This document shows positions 9,343 to 18,034 of a DNA stretch of 64,000 nt, piece after piece. The notes beneath the pieces were generated by a model. It made no database searches. It worked only from the letters and a program-made list of their open reading frames with translations, and was not told the DNA's origin. Each line of letters begins with the position of its first letter. Positions within the stretch are counted from its first letter, which is position 1. A program made the position numbers and the translations under genes. The DNA comes from Pseudomonas vanderleydeniana (lineage in GTDB: Bacteria; Pseudomonadota; Gammaproteobacteria; Pseudomonadales; Pseudomonadaceae), in the NCBI RefSeq assembly GCF_014268755.2, contig NZ_CP077093.1, forward strand, positions 5,298,501 through 5,362,500, in the 5' to 3' direction.

Positions 9343-9891
9343 ATGACGGAACAAGTATCCACAAGCAGGTGTGATTCACCGTTACTCCAGGCGTTCGTCG
9401 ACAACCGCCTGATCCTGGTCAAGATCGCCGCGCGCATCACCGGCTGCCGGTCGCGGGCCGAGGACGTGGTGCAGGACGCGTTTTTTCGCCTGCAATCGGC
9501 ACCGCAGATCACGTCGTCGTTCAAGGCGCAGCTCAGCTACCTGTTCCAGATCGTGCGCAACCTGGCGATCGACCACTATCGCAAGCAGGCCCTGGAACTG
9601 AAGTATGCGGGCCCGGAAGAGGAAGGCTTGAATGTGGTCATCCACGGCGCTTCGCCAGAAACCTCGCACATCAACTTCTCGACACTGGAACACATCGCCG
9701 ATGCGCTGACCGAACTGCCGCAGCGCACCCGCTATGCCTTTGAGATGTATCGCCTGCACGGCGTGCCACAGAAGGACATCGCCAAGGAACTGGGTGTATC
9801 GCCGACTCTGGTGAACTTCATGATTCGCGACGCGCTGGTGCATTGCCGCAAGGTCTCGGCCCACCGCAGCGAAAATCACGTCCGGCACTGA
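9343..9891 (+). CDS. pvdS: Iron-starvation ECF sigma factor PvdS
   Basis: Extracytoplasmic-function sigma factor of 182 residues that directs RNA polymerase to pyoverdine genes when iron is scarce. Region 2 is seen in EDVVQDAFFRLQ. Region 4 is seen in the stretch from LTELPQRTRYAFEMYRLHG through VPQKDIAKELGVSP. The sequence is very close to P. aeruginosa PvdS over nearly its full length. The ATG at 9343 was chosen over an in-frame ATG at 9283 because AAGGTG lies six bases upstream and the product then begins MTEQVSTSRC, like known PvdS. It is Fur-regulated by the box at 9248-9266 and divergent from pvdG-pvdL. Confidence 0.96.
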   Translation: MTEQVSTSRCDSPLLQAFVDNRLILVKIAARITGCRSRAEDVVQDAFFRLQSAPQITSSFKAQLSYLFQIVRNLAIDHYRKQALELKYAGPEEEGLNVVIHGASPETSHINFSTLEHIADALTELPQRTRYAFEMYRLHGVPQKDIAKELGVSPTLVNFMIRDALVHCRKVSAHRSENHVRH

Positions 9892-9925
9892 TCGGCACCC
9901 TCACGCCCCGCGAACACCGCTTTCG

Positions 9926-10744
9926 TCAGAGGTGACGATTGACCGCATTGGCCGTCGGCATCACTTCGATCCGATAAGGCTGGAAGATCTTCAGCAGTTC
10001 ACCCTTGTTGCGCAGGCGTTCCAGCAGCTGGCTGAACGCCTCGCCACTGATCGGCGACTTCGGTCGCAACAACGCATAGTGGTGATAGACCTGGTCAACC
10101 CGCTCGGAAATCAACAATTCCTTGGCTGTCCCCGGGTTGCGATTCAGGTAGTCGAACAGGTACGAACGGGTCACCAGGGCAATGTCGGCACGGCCCCGCA
10201 GCACCATCAGCAGGTTGCTGTCATGCGAATAGGTCAAGGTGGCGTTGTAGGTCTCGGCCAGGTACTTGGGATCGGCATTGAATTGTGCGAACTCATAGTG
10301 ATAGCCACTGAACAAGGCCAGGCGCTTGCCCTTGAGGTCAGCGAAATAGGCCTCGCTACGGTCCGGCTTTTTCTGGGCGACGAATACCTCGGCATCCTCC
10401 AGCCCCATGTCGACATTCACATGAGCAATATCCTTCCAGCCCCAGTCCGGGTTCTCGAAGATCGCCATGTCGGTTCGGCCATCCTCGAAATCACGAAACC
10501 GCCGGGGAATCGAGGTGGGCACCAGCACGAAGTGATAGTCACCCTGCAGGGCGTTGAGGGCTTCGGCCAACTGCGGCAGCACGCCGGTGTCGGCGCCCTG
10601 CTCGGGACGAATGGTGTAGGGCGGGAAGTGTGCGGCACCGATCCGGACCTCCTGCGCCGCCGAAACCGATTGAACCATCAGCACGCCCAGCGCCAACCCT
10701 ATAACTCGGAATGCCGTCCGCACTGGCGAAAGCTTCAAGGCCAC
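9926..10744 (-). CDS. Periplasmic solute-binding protein, amino-acid ABC type (orphan)
   Basis: Likely secreted periplasmic binding protein of about 272 residues in the extracellular solute-binding family 3. After the signal peptide (KLSPVRTAFRVIGLALGVLM...SAAQ) the mature part starts EVRIGAAHFPPYTI and continues in typical bilobal SBP style (FEDGRTDMAIFENP, KGKRLALFSGYHYE). No permease or ATPase gene is adjacent, so it may feed a distant transporter or act as a sensor-like SBP. The start is uncertain: an ATG at 10804 would add an unlikely leader. A GTG at 10744 or a TTG at 10738 gives a clean signal peptide, and the TTG has GAGG nine bases upstream. It converges on pvdS with a 34-bp gap. Confidence 0.75.
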   Translation of the reverse strand: MALKLSPVRTAFRVIGLALGVLMVQSVSAAQEVRIGAAHFPPYTIRPEQGADTGVLPQLAEALNALQGDYHFVLVPTSIPRRFRDFEDGRTDMAIFENPDWGWKDIAHVNVDMGLEDAEVFVAQKKPDRSEAYFADLKGKRLALFSGYHYEFAQFNADPKYLAETYNATLTYSHDSNLLMVLRGRADIALVTRSYLFDYLNRNPGTAKELLISERVDQVYHHYALLRPKSPISGEAFSQLLERLRNKGELLKIFQPYRIEVMPTANAVNRHL

Positions 10745-10842
10745 ACACCTCAGAATAAATATCGTTGATACCACTAAGCTAGGCGTTTTTGTTCGCTTAG
10801 ACAACTTGACGCCCGCTAATTAATCACTTGCACAACACACAC

Positions 10843-11466
10843 TTAGCTGTCTTTGAGAATCAATGCCAGGGCCTCGTCGGCCAACTGATCCAATGTCAGG
10901 CTGCCCTGTGGACGAAACCAGGTGGTGGTCCAGGACAGCGCGCCCGTCAGGAAGCGCCGGGCAATGAACACATCCCCCTTGATATAGCCCGCCTCGCGGG
11001 CCTCGCCGAGCACCTGCAGCCAGATCTGCTCGTAGATGTCACGCAGGGCCAGCACCTTGGCCTGCGCCAGCGGCGAGAGTGAACGCCACTCGTAGACCAG
11101 CACCGCCATGGCCTCGCCCGTGCCACCCATGATCGATTGCAGCTCGCAGCGGATCAGCGCCAGCACGCGCTCGCGCACGCTGCCGGCCTCGGCCAGGGAG
11201 GCGCGCATCAGGGCGGTGTTGTAGATGATGGTCTCCTCCATCACCGCCCGCAGGATCTCGTCCTTGCTCTTGAAGTGATGAAAGATGCTGCCGGACTGGA
11301 TACCGATGGCGCTGGCCAGGTCACGCACCGTGGTGCGTTCGTAGCCCTTGTTGCGAAACAGATGCGCGGCGGTCTGCAGCAGCTTGCCGCGGGCACTGTC
11401 CGGATCGGTCAGTTGCCCCGCCTGTACCAGTTCCCCCATGACTTGCTGGGCTTGTTGCTCGTTCAC
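10843..11466 (-). CDS. atuR: TetR-family repressor AtuR of the atu cluster
   Basis: DNA-binding repressor of 207 residues. The N-terminal helix-turn-helix is visible at about residues 30-75 (ARGKLLQTAAHLFRNKGYE, then TTVRDLASAIGIQSGSIFHH). The C-terminal half is the usual TetR ligand-binding helical domain. The GTG start at 11466 is preferred over an upstream ATG at 11550 because GAGGAG lies about seven bases before it. The gene is divergent from atuA. In P. aeruginosa AtuR represses the atu genes through inverted repeats in this same gap, and two candidates are seen here. The likely inducers are terpenoid acids or CoA esters. Confidence 0.88.
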   Translation of the reverse strand: MNEQQAQQVMGELVQAGQLTDPDSARGKLLQTAAHLFRNKGYERTTVRDLASAIGIQSGSIFHHFKSKDEILRAVMEETIIYNTALMRASLAEAGSVRERVLALIRCELQSIMGGTGEAMAVLVYEWRSLSPLAQAKVLALRDIYEQIWLQVLGEAREAGYIKGDVFIARRFLTGALSWTTTWFRPQGSLTLDQLADEALALILKDS

Positions 11467-11546
11467 GGCATTCTCCTCAATGCTGGTGCCGTTACACGCC
11501 CGGAAACCGGGAGGTTGCGCGCGCAAATTTAAGCTGACACGCGCGC

Positions 11547-11605
11547 CCAAGCAAGCGCTTGGGGCAAACTCACGAACAGGGTTTACAAACCAAGCGCTTG
11601 CTTGG
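11547..11605. promoter_or_regulatory. Paired AtuR operators between atuR and atuA
   Basis: Two 16-mers, CCAAGCAAGCGCTTGG (11547-11562) and CCAAGCGCTTGCTTGG (11590-11605), are exact reverse complements of each other. Each is itself a near-palindrome. They are spaced 43 bp start to start, about four helical turns, and both face the divergent gap. Published work on P. aeruginosa describes AtuR binding to two 13-bp inverted repeats here. A weak -35/-10 pair (TTGGGG at 11559, TTTACA at 11582, spacing 17) lies between and over them. Confidence 0.75.
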
Positions 11606-11639
11606 TAGCCTCATCCTACCCCTTTTGGAGATCGTGCGG

Positions 11640-13430
11640 ATGAACAGAACGGTTCGTGTCGGTTGTGCCAGCGCCTTCTGGGGCGATACCTCCACCGCCG
11701 CCCGACCGCTGGTGGAGCGCGGCAGGCTGGATTACCTGGTGTTCGACTACCTGGCCGAGATCACCCTGTCGATCCTGGCCGGGGCCCGCATGAAGGATCC
11801 CCAGGCCGGCTACGCCACGGACTTCGTCGAAGTCCTCGAGCCCCTGCTTGGGGACATCGCCCGACAGGGAATCCGCGTGATCAGCAACGCCGGCGGGGTC
11901 AATCCGCAGGCCTGCGCCGCCGCCCTGCAACAGGCCTGCGACAAGGCCGGGGTAGCCCTGAAGATCGCCGTGCTGCAAGGCGACGACTTGCAACCCAAGT
12001 CCCGGCAACTGGCCGCCGACGGCATCCGGGAAATGTTCAGCGGCGCGCCCCTGCCGCCGATGTGTGTCTCCATCAATGCCTACCTGGGTGCCCCGGGTAT
12101 CGTCGAGGCGCTACGCCTGGGTGCCGATATCGTGATCACCGGGCGGGTGGTGGACAGTGCGGTGGTCAGTGCTGCCCTGGTACACGAGTTCGGCTGGGCC
12201 TGGGACGACTACGACAAGCTGGCCCAGGCCGCGCTGGCCGGCCATATCATCGAATGCGGCGCACAGTGCACCGGCGGCAACTTCACCGATTGGCGCGACG
12301 TGCCCGACTACGAACACATCGGTTTTCCCATCGTCGAGGTCAGCGCCGACGGCGGTTTTCTCGTGAGCAAGCCGGAAGGCTCCGGCGGGCTGGTTTCACC
12401 GCTGAGCGTCGGCGAACAACTGCTGTACGAAATCGGCGACCCACGGGCCTATCGGCTGCCGGACGTGATCTGCGACTTCACCCGGGTGAGCCTGGTCCGG
12501 CAGGGTGAAAATATCGTCGCCGTGGAGGGTGCCCGTGGCCTGCCCCCCACCGGGCAATACAAGGTCAGTGCCACCTGGCCCGACGGTTTCCGCTGTACCG
12601 CCAGTTGCCTGATCGCCGGCATCGACGCCGTGGACAAGGCCCGGCGCGTCAGCCAGGCGATCATCGACAAGACCTCGGAGATGTTCCGCGTACGTGGTTG
12701 GGCACCCTACACTGAAGTGGACATTGAACTGCTGGGTAGCGAAGCCAGCTACGGGCCCCACGGACGACGCCAGGACAGCCGCGAAGTGGTGATCAAGCTC
12801 GCCGTGCGCCACCCCAGCAAACAGGCACTGATCCTGTTCTCCCGGGAAATCGCCCAGGCCGCCACGGGGATGGCCCCCGGCCTGACCGGAATCGTCGGCG
12901 GCCGGCCGACGGTGTACCCGCTGATCCGGCTGTTTTCGTTCCTGATCGAGAAGGAAGCCTGCGCGCTCGGCGTACGTTTCGGCGAACAGACCTCCCCCTG
13001 CGCCCTGCCCGTGCTGCCGGCCTTTGACCCGGAGAGGATTGCCGAGGACGCCCAACCTCCCCTGCCACAAGGCACTCCCGAGACCAGCGTGCCACTGGTC
13101 AAACTGGCGGTGGCCCGCTCCGGTGACAAGGGCAACCACAGCAACATCGGCGTCATGGCCCGACGCCCGGAATACCTGCCATGGATCGCCGCAGCGCTGA
13201 CCCCGGCGGCCGTCGCCGACTGGATGGGCCATGTGCTCGATCCACAGCTGGGGCGCGTCGAGCGCTGGTACCTGCCGGGCAGCCACAGCCTGAACTTCCT
13301 GCTGGAAAATGCCCTGGGTGGTGGCGGTGTCGCCAGCCTGCGCATCGATCCACAGGGCAAGGCCTTCGCCCAGCAACTGCTGGAATTTCCCATCGACCTG
13401 CCACAACAGCTTGCCGACCAACTTGCCTGA
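11640..13430 (+). CDS. atuA: Acyclic terpene utilisation protein AtuA
   Basis: Protein of 596 residues of the AtuA family (DUF1446 N-terminal domain, about 1-450, starting [17 protein letters not shown]). A C-terminal AtuA-type domain (about 475-590) includes [19 protein letters not shown] and a glycine-rich ALGGGGVAS. It is needed for growth on citronellol and geraniol in P. aeruginosa, but its exact reaction is not settled. It is the first gene of atuABCDEF, followed by atuB six bases later. The ATG at 11640 has TTGGAG upstream; an earlier in-frame ATG would run through the operator. Control by AtuR is likely. Confidence 0.93.
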   Translation: MNRTVRVGCASAFWGDTSTAARPLVERGRLDYLVFDYLAEITLSILAGARMKDPQAGYATDFVEVLEPLLGDIARQGIRVISNAGGVNPQACAAALQQACDKAGVALKIAVLQGDDLQPKSRQLAADGIREMFSGAPLPPMCVSINAYLGAPGIVEALRLGADIVITGRVVDSAVVSAALVHEFGWAWDDYDKLAQAALAGHIIECGAQCTGGNFTDWRDVPDYEHIGFPIVEVSADGGFLVSKPEGSGGLVSPLSVGEQLLYEIGDPRAYRLPDVICDFTRVSLVRQGENIVAVEGARGLPPTGQYKVSATWPDGFRCTASCLIAGIDAVDKARRVSQAIIDKTSEMFRVRGWAPYTEVDIELLGSEASYGPHGRRQDSREVVIKLAVRHPSKQALILFSREIAQAATGMAPGLTGIVGGRPTVYPLIRLFSFLIEKEACALGVRFGEQTSPCALPVLPAFDPERIAEDAQPPLPQGTPETSVPLVKLAVARSGDKGNHSNIGVMARRPEYLPWIAAALTPAAVADWMGHVLDPQLGRVERWYLPGSHSLNFLLENALGGGGVASLRIDPQGKAFAQQLLEFPIDLPQQLADQLA

Positions 13431-13436
13431 GGGACC

Positions 13437-14312
13437 GTGACCGTGGCCTATGCTTCCGTGTTCAAACCCGATCTGTTCAACGGCCAGACGATCCTGGTCA
13501 CCGGTGGCGGCAGCGGTATCGGCCGCTGCACCGCCCATGAACTGGCAGCCCTCGGCGCCCATGTGCTGCTGGTGGGACGCAAGGCGGAGAAACTGCAACG
13601 GGTCGCCGACGAAATCGCCGAGGACGGCGGCCGCGCGGCCTGGCGCTGCTGCGACATTCGCGACGAGGACGCGGTGAAACCGTTGGTTGCCGAACTGCTC
13701 GCCGAGCATGGTCCCATCCACGGACTGGTCAACAACGCCGGCGGCCAGTATCCAGCTCCCCTGGCGTCGATCAACCAGAAAGGCTTCGAAACCGTCATGC
13801 GCACCAATCTGGTCGGCGGTTTCCTGGTGGCCCGGGAGGTCTTCAACCAGTCCATGAGCCGCCATGGCGGCAGCATCGTCAACATGCTCGCCGACATGTG
13901 GGGCGGCATGCCCGGCATGGGCCACTCCGGTGCCGCCCGCGCCGGCATGGACAATTTCACCAAGACCGCCGCCTTCGAGTGGGGGCACGCCGGGGTGCGG
14001 GTCAATGCCGTGGCACCGGGCTGGATCGCCTCCAGCGGCATGGACACCTACGAAGGTGCATTCAGGAAGGTCATTCCGACCTTGCGCGAGTACGTGCCAC
14101 TCAAGCGCATCGGGACCGAGTCGGAAGTCAGCGCGGCGATCGTGTTCCTGCTCAGCCCGGCTGCCGCCTTCATCAGCGGCACCACCCTGCGCATCGACGG
14201 CGCGGCCAGCCTCGGCAGCCGTGCCTGGCCCCTGCAGCCGGCACGCAACAGCGAGTCATACAACGGTTTCCATCGGGCCTACCTGCCGGATGTGCTCAAG
14301 GACAAGGAGTGA
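13437..14312 (+). CDS. atuB: Short-chain dehydrogenase/reductase AtuB
   Basis: Rossmann-fold oxidoreductase of 291 residues. The cofactor loop is TGGGSGIGR near residue 22 and the NNAGG motif is present near 99. The usual catalytic YxxxK is not seen: the aligned stretch reads HSGAARAG, so Tyr is His and Lys is Arg. This resembles peroxisomal trans-2-enoyl-CoA reductase-like SDRs, not alcohol dehydrogenases. The role in the atu pathway is therefore uncertain (an acyl-CoA reductase or isomerase-type step is possible). GTG start, six bases after atuA. Confidence 0.9.
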   Translation: MTVAYASVFKPDLFNGQTILVTGGGSGIGRCTAHELAALGAHVLLVGRKAEKLQRVADEIAEDGGRAAWRCCDIRDEDAVKPLVAELLAEHGPIHGLVNNAGGQYPAPLASINQKGFETVMRTNLVGGFLVAREVFNQSMSRHGGSIVNMLADMWGGMPGMGHSGAARAGMDNFTKTAAFEWGHAGVRVNAVAPGWIASSGMDTYEGAFRKVIPTLREYVPLKRIGTESEVSAAIVFLLSPAAAFISGTTLRIDGAASLGSRAWPLQPARNSESYNGFHRAYLPDVLKDKE

Positions 14313-14315
14313 ATC

Positions 14316-15932
14316 ATGCCGGTGATCGAATCCCAGCTCGACCGTCACAGTGCCGACTTCAGCCGGCATCGTGACGCCCTGCTCGCCAGTCTCGAACAGA
14401 TCCGCCAGTTGGAGCAAAACCTGCTGGACAAGGCCGCGCAGGCCCATGACAAGTTCGCCCGCCGCGGACAGCTGCTGCCGCGTGAACGCCTGAACCTGCT
14501 GCTCGACCCCGGCGCACCGTTCCTCGAACTCGCCAGCCTGGCCGGCTACAAGCTGCATGACGACAAGGACGGCAGCCAGGCCGGCGGCGGGCTGATCGCC
14601 GGGATCGGCTATGTGTCCGGCGTACGCCTGCTGGTGGTGGCCAACAACAGTGCGATCAAGGGCGGGACCATTTCCCCCAGCGGCCTCAAGAAGACCCTGC
14701 GCCTGCAACAGATCGCCATGGAAAACCGGCTGCCGATCATCACCCTGGCCGAAAGCGGCGGCGCCAACCTCAACTATGCGGCGGAAATCTTCGTCGAGGG
14801 CGCGCGCTGCTTCGCCAACCAGGCCCGGATGTCCGCCATGGGCCTGCCGCAGATCACCGTGGTCCACGGCTCGGCGACCGCCGGCGGCGCCTACCAGCCG
14901 GGGCTGTCGGACTACGTGGTGGTGGTGCGAGGCAAGGCCAAGCTGTTCCTCGCCGGGCCACCGCTGCTCAAGGCCGCCACCGGCGAGATCGCCACCGACG
15001 AGGAACTCGGTGGTGCCGAGATGCATGCCCAGGTGGCCGGGACGGCCGAGTACCTGGCCGAGGATGACGCCGACGGCATTCGCCTGGCGCGCGAGATCGT
15101 CGCCGCACTGCCCTGGAACGCCCGACTGCCGCCGGTGTCCGTGCCGGCCTTCGCCGAACCGCTCTACCCGATCGACGACCTGCTGGGGCTGGTTCCCGAC
15201 GACCCGAAAAAACCCTATGACGTCCGCGAGATCCTCGCCCGCCTGGCCGATGGCTCGCGGTTCCTGGAGTTCAAGGGCGAGTTCGACCCGCAGACCGTCT
15301 GCGGCCACCTGCAGATCCAGGGACGCCCCTGCGGGGTGATCGGCAACAATGGCCCGATCACCCCGCGCGGCGCAAGCAAGGCGGCGCAGTTCATACAATT
15401 GTGCGACCAGGGCCAGACGCCGCTACTGTTCCTGCACAACACCACCGGCTTCATGGTCGGCACCGAATCCGAACAGCAGGGGGTGATCAAGCATGGCGCG
15501 AAGATGATCCAGGCGGTAGCGAACGCCCGGGTGCCCAAGCTGACCCTGGTCGTCGGCGGTTCCTACGGCGCTGGCAACTACGCCATGTGCGGTCGCGGCC
15601 TCGACCCGCGCTTCATCTTCGCCTGGCCCAACAGCCGTACCGCCGTGATGGGCGGGGCCCAGGCCGGCAAGGTGCTGCGGATCGTCACCGAAGCCCGACA
15701 GATCAAGGACGGCCAGGCCGTCGAGGAAAAGATGCTCGACATGCTCGAACAGATGACTGCGCAGAAACTCGACAGCCAGTCCACTGCCCTCTATGGCACC
15801 GCCAACCTGTGGGACGACGGCCTGGTCGACCCACGCGACAGCCGCACACTGCTGGGCTATCTGCTGGATATCTGCCACGAGGCCGAGGTGCGGCCATTGC
15901 AGGCCAACAGCTTTGGCGTGGCACGCTTCTAA
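14316..15932 (+). CDS. atuC: Geranyl-CoA carboxylase, carboxyltransferase (beta) subunit AtuC
   Basis: Carboxyltransferase subunit of 538 residues with both crotonase-like halves of the acyl-CoA carboxylase beta family. It transfers CO2 from biotin on AtuF to cis-geranyl-CoA, giving isohexenylglutaconyl-CoA. Typical glycine-rich motifs are visible: the stretch SGGANLNYAAEIFVEGAR, GSATAGGAYQPG, and in the second half TTGFMVGTESEQQG and GGSYGAGNYAMCGR. It starts three bases after atuB in the operon. Context with AtuF and AtuE separates it from the related methylcrotonyl-CoA carboxylase LiuB. Confidence 0.92.
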   Translation: MPVIESQLDRHSADFSRHRDALLASLEQIRQLEQNLLDKAAQAHDKFARRGQLLPRERLNLLLDPGAPFLELASLAGYKLHDDKDGSQAGGGLIAGIGYVSGVRLLVVANNSAIKGGTISPSGLKKTLRLQQIAMENRLPIITLAESGGANLNYAAEIFVEGARCFANQARMSAMGLPQITVVHGSATAGGAYQPGLSDYVVVVRGKAKLFLAGPPLLKAATGEIATDEELGGAEMHAQVAGTAEYLAEDDADGIRLAREIVAALPWNARLPPVSVPAFAEPLYPIDDLLGLVPDDPKKPYDVREILARLADGSRFLEFKGEFDPQTVCGHLQIQGRPCGVIGNNGPITPRGASKAAQFIQLCDQGQTPLLFLHNTTGFMVGTESEQQGVIKHGAKMIQAVANARVPKLTLVVGGSYGAGNYAMCGRGLDPRFIFAWPNSRTAVMGGAQAGKVLRIVTEARQIKDGQAVEEKMLDMLEQMTAQKLDSQSTALYGTANLWDDGLVDPRDSRTLLGYLLDICHEAEVRPLQANSFGVARF

Positions 15933-15955
15933 ACGATCACAGGAGAACAACAACA

Positions 15956-17113
15956 ATGATCTTCACCCAGGAACATGAAGCGTTGCGCCGTACCGTCCGC
16001 CAGTTCGTCGAGCATGAGATCAACCCGCATGTCGAGGAATGGGAAAAGGCCGGGCGCTTTCCGATCCACGAGATCTTTCGCAAGGCCGGCGAACTGGGCC
16101 TGCTGGGCATTTCCAAGCCGGAGCAGTTCGGCGGCATGGGCCTGGACTACAGCTATTCGATCGTCGCCGCCGAAGAGTTCGGTACCGTGCATTGCGGCGG
16201 GATCCCCATGTCCATCGGCGTGCAGACCGACATGTGCACCCCGGCCCTGGCCCGCTTCGGCTCCGATGAGCTGCGCGAGGAATTCCTCCGGCCGGCGATC
16301 AGCGGCGAACAGGTCGGCTGCATCGGCGTCTCCGAGGTCGGCGCCGGCTCCGACGTCGCCGGGCTCAAGACCCATGCGCGCAAGGACGGCGACGACTACG
16401 TGATCAATGGCAGCAAGATGTGGATCACCAACTCGCCGAGCGCCGACTTCATCTGCCTGCTGGCCAACACCTCGGACGACAAGCCGCATGTGAACAAGTC
16501 GCTGATCATGGTGCCGATGAACAGCCCCGGCATCAGCCTCAGCCCGCACCTGGACAAGCTCGGCATGCGCAGTTCGGAAACCGCCCAGGTATTCTTCGAC
16601 AACGTGCGCGTGCCGCAACGCAACCGCATCGGCCAGGAAGGTGCCGGGTTCATGATGCAGATGCTGCAGTTCCAGGAGGAACGGCTGTTCGGCGCGGCGA
16701 ACATGATCAAGGGCCTGGAGTACTGCGTCGACAGCACCATCGCCTACTGCCGCGAGCGTCGGACGTTCGGCAGCCCGCTGATCGACAACCAGGTGGTCCA
16801 CTTCCGCCTCGCCGAACTGTCCACCGAGATCGAGTGCCTGCGGGCGCTGGTCTACCAGGCCACCGAGCAGTACATCAAGGGACGTGACGTCACCCGCCTG
16901 GCGTCGATGGCCAAGCTCAAGGCCGGGCGGCTGGGCCGTGAGGTCACCGACAGTTGCCTGCAATACTGGGGCGGCATGGGCTTCATGTGGGACAACCCGG
17001 TGTCGCGCGCCTATCGCGACGTACGCCTGGTGTCGATCGGCGGCGGTGCCGACGAAATCATGCTGGGCATCATCTGCAAGCTGATGGGCATCCTGCCGGG
17101 GAAAAAGTCATGA
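15956..17113 (+). CDS. atuD: Citronellyl-CoA dehydrogenase AtuD
   Basis: Flavin-dependent acyl-CoA dehydrogenase of 385 residues. It makes the cis-2,3 double bond in citronellyl-CoA to give geranyl-CoA. Family signatures are visible: GCIGVSEVGAGSDVAGLKT (substrate/FAD loop), YVINGSKMWITNS, RRTFGSPL, and the C-terminal QYWGGMGFMWDNPVSRAYRD. AGGAG lies ten bases before the ATG. Its stop overlaps the atuE start (ATGA), so translation is coupled. Confidence 0.92.
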   Translation: MIFTQEHEALRRTVRQFVEHEINPHVEEWEKAGRFPIHEIFRKAGELGLLGISKPEQFGGMGLDYSYSIVAAEEFGTVHCGGIPMSIGVQTDMCTPALARFGSDELREEFLRPAISGEQVGCIGVSEVGAGSDVAGLKTHARKDGDDYVINGSKMWITNSPSADFICLLANTSDDKPHVNKSLIMVPMNSPGISLSPHLDKLGMRSSETAQVFFDNVRVPQRNRIGQEGAGFMMQMLQFQEERLFGAANMIKGLEYCVDSTIAYCRERRTFGSPLIDNQVVHFRLAELSTEIECLRALVYQATEQYIKGRDVTRLASMAKLKAGRLGREVTDSCLQYWGGMGFMWDNPVSRAYRDVRLVSIGGGADEIMLGIICKLMGILPGKKS

Positions 17114-17901
17114 GCGCCGTGCCCGACTGCCAGACACTGCGCCTGGAAACTCGCGACGGCATCCTGTGGATAACCCTCGACCGACCGGACAGCCGCAATG
17201 CGATGAGCCTGCACATGGTCGACGAACTGCGCCGCGTACTGGCCGCGGTACACGAGGATCGCGCCATACGCGCACTGGTGCTGCGCGGGAGCGGCGGCCA
17301 CTTCTGCGCCGGCGGCGACATCAAGGACATGGCCCAGGCCCGTGCTCAGGGCACACAGGCCTATGAAGAGCTGAACCGGGCCTTCGGATCCCTGCTGGAG
17401 GAGGTCCAGCACCAGCCGCAAGTGGTGATCGCGGTACTGGAGGGAGCGGTGCTGGGCGGCGGGTTTGGCCTGGCCTGTGTCAGCGATATCGCGCTGGCCG
17501 CCCACGACGCCCGGTTCGGCCTGCCGGAGACCAGCCTCGGCCTGCTGCCCGCGCAGATTGCGCCGTTCGTGGTCCGGCGTATCGGCTTGACCCAGGCCCG
17601 GCGCCTGGCCTTGACCGCGGCGCGATTCGATGGCGACGAGGCGATGCGCTTGGGGCTGGTGCATTTTGTCGAACGCGATGCCCAGGGGTTGGAGGAGCGC
17701 CTTGCTGAAGTGCTGGCCCAGGTGCTGCGCTGTGCGCCGGGAGCCAACGCAGTGACCAAGGCCCTGCTGTTGGATGAACAACCGCTGGGGCCACTGCTCG
17801 ATCAGGCGGCGCGCTGGTTCGCCGAGGCGGTGACCGGGGCGGAGGGCGTCGAGGGGACGCTGGCCTTCGTACAGAAGCGCGAGCCGCGGTGGGCCGGCTG
17901 A
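17110..17901 (+). CDS. atuE: Isohexenylglutaconyl-CoA hydratase AtuE
   Basis: Enoyl-CoA hydratase/isomerase (crotonase) protein of 263 residues. It hydrates isohexenylglutaconyl-CoA in the acyclic terpene pathway. The oxyanion-hole loops are visible as HFCAGGDIKDMAQA near residue 62 and LEGAVLGGGFGLACVSDIA near 113. The start overlaps the atuD stop. It is followed by a REP pair before atuF. Confidence 0.9.
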   Translation: MSAVPDCQTLRLETRDGILWITLDRPDSRNAMSLHMVDELRRVLAAVHEDRAIRALVLRGSGGHFCAGGDIKDMAQARAQGTQAYEELNRAFGSLLEEVQHQPQVVIAVLEGAVLGGGFGLACVSDIALAAHDARFGLPETSLGLLPAQIAPFVVRRIGLTQARRLALTAARFDGDEAMRLGLVHFVERDAQGLEERLAEVLAQVLRCAPGANAVTKALLLDEQPLGPLLDQAARWFAEAVTGAEGVEGTLAFVQKREPRWAG

Positions 17902-17905
17902 CGTC

Positions 17906-17994
17906 TTCGCGGGCAAGCCCCGCTCCTACAGGACCCAGGCGTACCACAGAGCCGTATATGACGCCGATCCTGCAGGAGGTGGCTTGCCCGCGAA
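17906..17994. repeat. REP pair (REPIN-like) inside the atu operon
   Basis: Inverted REP units TTCGCGGGCAAGCC(C)CGCTCC...ACAGG and its partner CCTGCAGGAG...GGCTTGCCCGCGAA flank about 35 bases. This is the common Pseudomonas REP type. It separates atuE from atuF by 133 bp, whereas the other atu genes touch or overlap. The hairpin could stabilise upstream mRNA or weaken expression of atuF. Confidence 0.85.
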
Positions 17995-18034
17995 AAGGGC
18001 CGAACTTTCAACACTGAACAAAAGGACCGTCGCC

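Noticed and set aside
12396..13988. Long minus-strand open frame across atuA and atuB
   Set aside because: It is a shadow of two well-recognised plus-strand genes.
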